From contig MPNW01000099.1 in the NCBI GenBank assembly GCA_011800805.1, forward strand, positions 78,900 to 118,331: a stretch of 39,432 nt of DNA, given 5' to 3'. The position numbers and the translations under genes are program-made. This stretch comes from Hirudo medicinalis (lineage: Eukaryota; Annelida; Clitellata; Hirudinida; Hirudinidae). Of this stretch, positions 33,301 to 39,432 are shown piece by piece. Position 1 is the first letter of the stretch; each line of letters begins with the position of its first letter. The notes below the pieces were generated by a model, which saw nothing but the letters and a program-made list of their open reading frames with translations, was not told where the DNA came from and did not search any database.

Positions 33301-33942
33301 ATTGTTGTTGTTGTTGTTATTATTATTATTATTATTATCATCATTATTATTATTATTAATATTATTATTAATTTAAGAAATTTTGTAAATGTCTTCAAAG
33401 GCATTCAAAGACATCCAGGACAAATTGCTCCTCCGTTGGCTTTTGACAGTCAATTATTTACAATTTAAATTTTAAATCGTTTTAAATTGGACGAGAAATT
33501 GCATGAATGCATAATTCACTCAGAAATAATTCACTTCCATTCACCTCCCATGCATTACCATTCACTTTCCATGCACAGATAGAATCACATCCAACCATTG
33601 GAACAGTCAGGAGGATGACGACGACGACGAGGTTTCTGATTCATGTTGTTACTTTTCATCAACACGTCGTTATGACGTAATTATATTGTAATACAATGTA
33701 AAAATGTTAATTACATATTAGGCCAAAAAGAGCCTCTCATAGCTAGCGGTAAGCGTTGGGTTCAGAAGGATAAAACCAACAGGGACATCCGGTTGATCAC
33801 CGGATGCGGTGTTGTGAACAACAGGCCACAGCACATAGTGCCCACTGACTTCCATAGGATCTGGTGTGACACAAACCCATGACTTCATTAGGTCATGGNA
33901 TCATATTTGCTGTTATCGTTATTATTGTTGTTGTTGTTGTTA

Positions 33943-33997
<55 letters not shown>

Positions 33998-36900
33998 GTA
34001 GTAGTATTATTATTATTGTAGTTATTATTATTATTACTGTAATTATTTGCAAAAAGACATCAAATAAAATTGACCAGGACAGTAAATTGAAACTGAACAT
34101 TTTAAACGTCGACTTTCCTTTGCTTGTTGTGTATTTTTCTTCATCCAGCCTCCCCTCCAATCACTCCGAGCACCATTATGTCGTTGCCATTAGCGACCAT
34201 CATCTTTTAAATTCACAAATGACAGGCTTCCGGTGACCATCGGAGATTCTCGTGTTCTGAGGAGGTGCATTCTTCACGTTGATGAAGTCATCTTCAACCT
34301 CCTCTCATTTCTTTTGTCGTGGCGACATTTTGCTTCTAATCGATCACGTGACCAATTACTGTAATTGCCAGAAGATGACGCAGTAACTTCAACAGCAACA
34401 ACAAATGACCATTGTCTAAATGTTGATCATGTTTCTTCTGACGTAATCGATGAAACGTTCTGAAAATACAATTGTGAACCGAGTTAGTAAGTCGTTAATG
34501 AGAATATAAATAGTAACATCCAATCAAGACATCATTTTTCCACACGTGCGAATGTTGCTCTCTAGAGAACTCGGAATTTGTAGCCTTTTGACAAGGAGTA
34601 AATGAGTCTGAGAGGTTTGATGATGCTCTTGTAAGCCCTTCAATGATCTTGAAAATCCAGGCATTGAGGTCCTGTCCTCGTGTTCGTAATCTTTTCCATG
34701 CCCTTTGGCAGTTTTCATCGTTTGATCTTTTTGTGGGATTCTTCATCATTCGTAGGTGGGACGTACGCTCATTAAAGTCCAAGAGAATGTTTATTTTTAA
34801 TGTTTTATTTTTAATCTTTCAAAATATTAATTTAAGAGATTATGTTATCTTTTCCTCTTATTTATGATATTCTTTAATCGAGATATTTGCGATATTTTTG
34901 GAAATATTCGGAGTTATTTTAAATAAATCATAATTATGATAACCTGAGGCATAATTGTCCCGATCTAATTTGTCATGCCATTGGGTAACGATGTCATGCA
35001 TTTGTCATTTACCAGCAAGAACAAAGAAAACAGGAAATGAAACGAGTGGAAGGTCACTCGAAGAAAATCAGAGATTGGGTGGCCTCAAAGCTTCTTCAGG
35101 TGGGCAGTAAATGATTGAGTTAATTACCTGGTTGAAATGCATGGATTCACGTGCAGCGTCGGTCTGGAAGTGCATGCGTTCACCTCGGTTAATTTGATTT
35201 TCTTTAAATTTAAGTTTTCTAATATCTTAATATTGGCTAGAATGGCGAAGATTTATGGATATGAAGCATGAATTTAGGTGTTTAGATGTTTAGGTGTTGA
35301 GAGTGACATGAGTTGACAACAAAATGTTCATTTAAAAGACTCATGTGAGTGATGCACGCTTGGGGGAACTTGAAACTGGTTTTGAATTGAATTTATTCCA
35401 CCTCGTTAATTGCTCTCCAACGTTGCAGTGCTTCACCACTTTGCATTGAATTTTTAAAACAATGCGAGGAACTTAAGGAGGCCTTCACAGTTTTTAAAGT
35501 TTAAAAAATAAATTCAATCTATTAATTTGTTTCGGTTCAATCGACCATCGAGCTGCTTTTTGGAGCCGTATCTTCAAACATTAAGAGGATAAGAAGCCGC
35601 GTGACTACTCGTTTGTTCGTTGATTGGCTGCACGTATTCTCGATGTCTTCTCATCTTTCGTTATGATCTGAATAGGGTTCTTCAATTCAGCTGGAAACAA
35701 AGAACGCAGTCCTTCAATCGGAACGAGACATTCTGGAGGGTAAAGTGGCGGGTCTCACGAAGAAATTGCAGAAACTGGAAGTGAGTCTGGCGTCTTTAAA
35801 ACCAGTTAAGCGAAGACAAATTGCTTTCTTGTCTTTTCAAATCTAGCCTTGAATCCTCGAGGCTCATCAATAATTTTCGTACTTTTTAACAAGCACCGAG
35901 CAGAAACAGACGATGTCGATATTTGCTTCACGCGTTCCGAATATTTCCACAACGAATCCCCCAACACCGACGAGGAGACGCAGCACAATGACGCTCACGG
36001 CGCCTGTCAACCTCCCAAATCTGCTCCCAGAGCGATGCCCGAAGTAAAAATAGAAAGAAAGGTTTTCCCCAAAGATCTGGCCTTATCTTTTCTGAGCTCC
36101 TGCGATGAAAGCCAAGCTACCGACGTCAACACTTCGAGGTCTTCAGACGATGAGACTCAGGTGCTCGTCATTCCAGCTCCAAGTACGGAGGTCAAAAAAG
36201 TCGAAGATGACTCGAGAAAGAACAATTTGATGGAAAAGTTTTTAGCGGTGAGTGTGCTTAAGTGAGGGCTAATGGTTATTCTATCACTGAATTGCATTCA
36301 CAACTCGATGCAATCCCTATCGAGGTGCACGTTCGTACTTTGTGTTCGTACTTTGTGGAGATTATGCCTGAAAAGTCCTGCGTAGTTATCGTGCGACAGG
36401 AACTAGCAAATGCACCTATTTAATGGGTGGCTCAATTGAACAGATGAAACATGATGATGAAAATCACACGGTGTCTGCTTTAGCAACAATGCCGAGATGC
36501 AAGGCAGGTGAGTTTTGCGTGCCTGACTACAGCGGCACGAACAGATCCAAGAAAATGAAAGCCATCGACAGGAACTACAGAAGTTCTTCTGTCGCTCCGC
36601 AAGTCAATCCTCAACCCCCGACTTTGCCCCTGAGGAGGATACCTTCGTGGGTGGGTTGGTCTTCATCATTTCCATTATTGCCATTGTTTCTTATTGAACT
36701 CGTACGATGAATATTTAATTCTAGTAATTGCAGATCATTATTATAATAATCATTACGATTATAAGACCATTGTGCGTGTGGCGGGAATACAATTTTTGAT
36801 AGCATTCAACAACGAACGCCCACTTCTTCGTCTTCCTCATCACTCCCGTTGTGTCTCAATTTCCTGCCTCATTTCATGCTTCGAATTTCTCTTTCTTCTA

Positions 36901-37861
36901 TTTTGCCTCCAATTTCTCGTTTAGAGAAATTCTATGACTTCTGAAAGAAAACTTCGTTTGGTTGCATGTCGAATGTAGAAATTATTAAGAAATTATTGAT
37001 GAATAATTATTTGAAGGAATAAAATATGAATGCATGGATTTCCTTCCCAGGAGAACAGGATCTACGAACTTGCCAAAGTAGGATTGAAAGTCGATCAAGG
37101 TTTTCCAGACGTTCCAACCTTTCATCGGAGAACCATTTGTGAGTGAATGCACCAATTTAATGCGTTATTTATTATGTACAGTTGACAATCATGACGGGCA
37201 TTTAGCATGATTTTCTATCATGACGATGACGACGACGATGATGGTTAATCCATAATATAAAACAGAAAGTGCCTGTGCATGTCTGTCTGTCCCAAGAACT
37301 CCTCCCAAACGTTGAAAGATAGCGATTTGAAATTTGCACTCTGCCATTCTTAGGTCAACTGTGCAATTTCCAACTTTCAAGTTTTCCAACTTTCACCTTT
37401 TCCTAAATTGCATACGAGCTTTAAACTCGAGAGCTACTGAAAGCAAGGAGCATTGCGCTCCCGCATGGTCTAATGTTTGAGACTTCGCATCTCACGATGG
37501 CAGCACGGGTTCGAGTCCCATTGCGGGAGCACTATCCTAATCGCCCAATTCTTTGAAGGAGTGTAGCTGACTGAATTTGAAGGCTTAAATAATAAAATTA
37601 ATGATAAAAAATGAGTTTGACTGGCAAATGCCAGTTTAAAAAAGCTAGTAATATTATAAAATTGTTTATCATTTGTTGCATATTGCAGTATTATTAATTA
37701 AATGTAATAATAATGATATATATTTAATAATATTTTGTAATAATAAATAGTGTTTGTAATTATTTATTATAGAGCTAATCATCTCCTAATTCTAAGCAGT
37801 GTTTTACGAAAACGGAGGTTGTGGAAGCAGCAACGTGCCTGTGTATGCAGTCACCAGGAAG
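27341..37861 (+). CDS. PLEKHH: PLEKHH/MAX-1 family protein, N-terminal half (continues beyond the window)
   Basis: Exons: 27341-27556, 31076-31138, a less certain one around 31727-31855, 32707-32859, 35016-35099, 35691-35780, 35894-36247, 36504-36650, 37051-37138 and 37800-37861. Apart from the uncertain third exon, all join in phase with GT-AG introns. The N-terminus (WKDRCAELEKQL...RLRELLHEK, LQEQEGRVQEATRRAEIAEK) and the coiled coil DKDAVIVDLKVKIEQ / KKIRDWVASKLLQLETKN match vertebrate PLEKHH1/2. The linker is Ser/Asp/Glu-rich, and LPLRRIPSWENRIYELAKVG and NVPVYAVTRK match the conserved blocks before the first PH domain. By family, these PH-MyTH4-FERM proteins act at the membrane and cytoskeleton; C. 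elegans MAX-1 acts in axon guidance. The PH, MyTH4 and FERM parts lie outside. Exon 3's donor is unresolved. Confidence 0.85.
29602..29611. promoter_or_regulatory. GCGCATGCGC palindrome (NRF1-like site)
   Basis: A ten-base palindrome close to the NRF1 consensus, in a GC-richer spot of PLEKHH intron 1. It could mark an internal promoter; a single match is weak evidence. Confidence 0.2.
30240..30290. repeat. GGAC/GGAT short tandem repeat
   Basis: Imperfect four-base repeat (ACGGACGGATGG type) in PLEKHH intron 1. Confidence 0.7.
31892..32091. repeat. Pentanucleotide minisatellite (TGTTA/CGTTA/TGTTG) in blocks
   Basis: About 40 units of a five-base repeat. Variants occur as homogeneous blocks: mixed TGTTA and TGTTG, then TGTTA, then a run of CGTTA, then TGTTG, then TGTTA, then two CGTTA and TGTTA again. 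It lies in a PLEKHH intron directly after the uncertain exon 3. Confidence 0.95.
33298..33375. repeat. ATT/GTT microsatellite
   Basis: Imperfect TTA/TTG trinucleotide array in the PLEKHH intron between 32859 and 35016. Confidence 0.9.
33720..33872 (+). pseudogene. Fragment of an RLE-type non-LTR element ORF tail
   Basis: Reads EPLIASGKRWVQKDKTNRDI then RLITGCG. The element at 4.4-6.5 kb contains, near 6340-6385, a similar DNA segment that reads SRDTRLITGCG. The shared RDxRLITGCG block suggests a short, 5'-truncated copy of the same family in the PLEKHH intron. A single n at 33899 follows. Confidence 0.45.
33911..34050. repeat. ATT microsatellite
   Basis: Long TTA/TTG/TAG array in the same PLEKHH intron as the array at 33298. 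Confidence 0.95.
37262..37647 (+). repeat. Interspersed repeat with tRNA-like core and Helitron-like 3' end
   Basis: This matches the reverse complement of 8840-9145. The left part has TGTCTGTCTGTCCCAAGAAC; the middle holds a tRNA-like sequence (37457-37531). The right end has a hairpin ACTGGCA-AA-TGCCAGT (37620-37635), nine bases, then CTAG at 37645-37648 followed by T. A short 3' hairpin followed by CTRR at an A/T target is the Helitron signature. No terminal inverted repeats or Rep/helicase are present, so it would be non-autonomous. The left boundary is approximate. It lies in the PLEKHH intron between 37138 and 37800. Confidence 0.6.
37457..37531 (+). tRNA. tRNA-like sequence, possibly tRNA-Arg(UCG)-derived
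   Basis: GCTCCCGCA at the 5' side pairs with TGCGGGAGC at the 3' side, nine bases against the normal seven. TGAGA/TCTCA forms an anticodon stem with loop CTTCGCA (anticodon UCG). The A box TGGTCTAATG and B box GGTTCGAGTCC are both good. The T stem has one mismatch, position 37 is C, and there are two extra bases before the acceptor. Because its flanks are repeated at 9 kb, it is probably a repeat-borne relic and not a working tRNA gene. Confidence 0.5.
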
Positions 37862-37920
37862 GTTAGGACAGGAATCTTGTCATTAGTCATTCTTTTCATT
37901 CTTTATTCTCAATTTCTATT

Positions 37921-37922
37921 CC

Positions 37923-37956
<34 letters not shown>

Positions 37957-37980
37957 TATTATTATTATTATTAATTATTA

Positions 37981-38035
<55 letters not shown>
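37921..38035. repeat. ATT microsatellite
   Basis: Nearly pure TTA array, 60 bases after the last PLEKHH exon in the window. Confidence 0.95.
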
Positions 38036-38036
<1 letters not shown>

Positions 38037-38375
38037 ATGCATTGGATAGTAATGAATACCTTCCTAACAAACCACATCAATCAGATCCACCTCCAATGTT
38101 TCCTTATTTCTGTGGATTTCAATGAAAACAAACCTTTGAAGTGCGCAAGTGAGTTGAGATTAATTTTAAGGTCTTAAGAATTAATAGAATTTATATTTTA
38201 TTGTTAGAATTATAAAAAAAAATACTGATTAAAAAAAAGGTTTAAAATGAAAATATTATTAAAAATATTTTCGAATTAAATTGAAATAATTAACAGAATG
38301 AAAAGTGAATTCAATCATTTAAATCAATGAATTTCATGAATTATTCCTCAATTTTCAAATAAAATCAACAAATCT

Positions 38376-38401
38376 TCAGAAAATGACGTCATTTTCTGAA
38401 A
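38376..38401. promoter_or_regulatory. 26-bp perfect palindrome centred on a CRE (TGACGTCA)
   Basis: The core TGACGTCA at 38385-38392 is the cyclic-AMP response element/ATF site. It is flanked by TTCAGAAAA and its complement. It lies 48 bases before the octamer array in the same intron. Confidence 0.6.
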
Positions 38402-38448
38402 AGAAACGAAGCAATTGTGTGACGCTCCTCGTCACAAAATGACCTCGT

Positions 38449-38622
38449 ATGCAAATTATTATGCAAATTAGTATTACACCAATTATTACTATGCAAATTA
38501 TTATGCAAATTAGTATTACACCAATTATTACTATGCAAATTATTATGCAAATTAGTATTACACCAATTATTATTTTGTAAATTATTATGCAAATAGTTAT
38601 GCATTTTTATCTGTATGCAAAT
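38449..38622 (+). repeat. 42-bp tandem repeat carrying eight POU octamer motifs
   Basis: About four copies of a 42-bp unit. Each unit has two ATGCAAAT sites spaced 12 and 30 bases apart. Exact octamers start at 38449, 38461, 38491, 38503, 38533, 38545, 38587 and 38615; the expected site at 38575 is decayed to TTGTAAAT. ATGCAAAT is the classic POU/Oct-factor site. The units also share TTACACCAATTATTA, which contains CCAAT. Confidence 0.8.
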
Positions 38623-39250
38623 CAGCAAATTCGAATTACTGTGTAAATTATTATTACTGAAGACCTCACTTGTATTTGTTTTGTATTTCGTTGACCAGGA
38701 ATGTCGTACAAGTCCTTGGTTTTTGAACTCATCACCAACAAAGTTTGCCGCCGCGGGAACCCGGGTCTTAAAAAAATGATAACAAGTTATGCAAGGTTTT
38801 ATAATTTATGTCCACACAATAATATTTATTACTGCAGACCTTGCCAGCTTCAATGCTAGAGACTTAAGTAGAAAATACTTGCAGGTGACACACAGAAAGC
38901 ATAGAAATATTTTTGTTATTTTAGCAATTATTTAAATATTACCAACAATATATTATAAATATTATAAATATTATAACATTATAATATGAATTCACTTTAT
39001 AACGATTTGTATGACTACTTGAAACTTGTTTCCTGAAAAACATCGACAGTTTATTTTAAAGTTTATGTGGGTTGTGCCTGGAGACCCGAAATTTCTGACG
39101 GCGGCCAACAAAAGATTATTCTAAGTCACAGTTCACCATGTTCAATCAGCATCATCATCATCACCAGCGACTCTAACACATCATCATCATCATCGCTTAT
39201 AACGATTTTTAATCATTTCCTTGGATATTCCCGGAATTGCCTCCCAAAGA

Positions 39251-39432
39251 ATATAAATAAATATAAATACATATAAATAAATATAAATACATATAAATAA
39301 ATATAAATAAATAAATATACATATAAATACATGTAAATACATATAAATAAATATAAATAAATAAATATACATATAAATACATGTAAATACATATAAATAC
39401 ATATAAATACATATAAATACATATAAATACAT
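39251..39432. repeat. ATAAATAC-type satellite with 50-bp higher-order period
   Basis: Units of ATATAAATAC and ATATAAATAA run to the end of the window. A longer pattern of about 50 bases repeats (compare 39301 onward with 39351 onward, each with ACATGTAAATAC). Confidence 0.9.

Noticed and set aside
37189..37389. 66-codon minus-strand frame
   Set aside because: It lies largely within the Helitron-like repeat and has no protein pattern.
38449..38622. CRISPR-like regular repeats
   Set aside because: The units are adjacent 42-bp tandem copies with no unique spacers, and the genome is animal.

Overview
This window is eukaryotic nuclear DNA, almost certainly from an invertebrate animal. Genes are split by GT-AG introns, the DNA is AT-rich with many (AAT)n/(ATT)n microsatellites, and degraded retroelements are common. 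The recognisable genes are animal ones: mitochondrial ribosomal protein bL12m, a cytochrome b561, a claudin/PMP22-like four-pass membrane protein, and the N-terminal half of a PLEKHH/MAX-1 protein. I cannot fix the phylum. One run of 546 Ns (15494-16039) and three isolated n bases (5269, 5840, 33899) show a draft assembly.

Layout. 814-1735 (+): a three-exon gene of unknown function, convergent with the five-exon bL12m gene at 2422-3536 (-). 4390-6510 (+): a broken non-LTR retroelement with a restriction-like endonuclease. 7440-7700 (+): the 3' end of a second type of non-LTR element. 8840-9145 (-): an interspersed repeat carrying a tRNA-like core, with a better-preserved inverted partner at 37262-37647. 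9974-10741 (-): cytochrome b561 in a single exon. 12923-15363 (+): an R2-like RT/endonuclease pseudogene enclosed by a perfect 43-bp inverted repeat and bordered by AAT-type microsatellites and the assembly gap. 16224-17857 (-): a five-exon orphan gene. 20371-23672 (+): a five-exon claudin-like gene with a long charged tail, whose second intron carries an antisense CR1/L2-type RT fragment. 24580-26655 (+): a Ty3/Gypsy remnant with a polypurine tract and a putative LTR. 27341 to beyond the window end (+): PLEKHH, about ten exons over more than 10 kb, encoding the N-terminal coiled coil and linker. The PH, MyTH4 and FERM domains would lie downstream.

The genes show no operon-like relationship and look like unrelated neighbours. 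The least explained structures are four: the inverted-repeat-bounded R2-like unit; the Helitron-like repeat with an internal tRNA-like sequence; an intronic array of eight POU octamer motifs beside a 26-bp CRE-centred palindrome in the PLEKHH gene; and the claudin-like protein with its long charged, Lys/Arg- and Glu-rich tail. Exon boundaries were built by hand from splice consensus, reading phase and remembered family similarity, with no database search.
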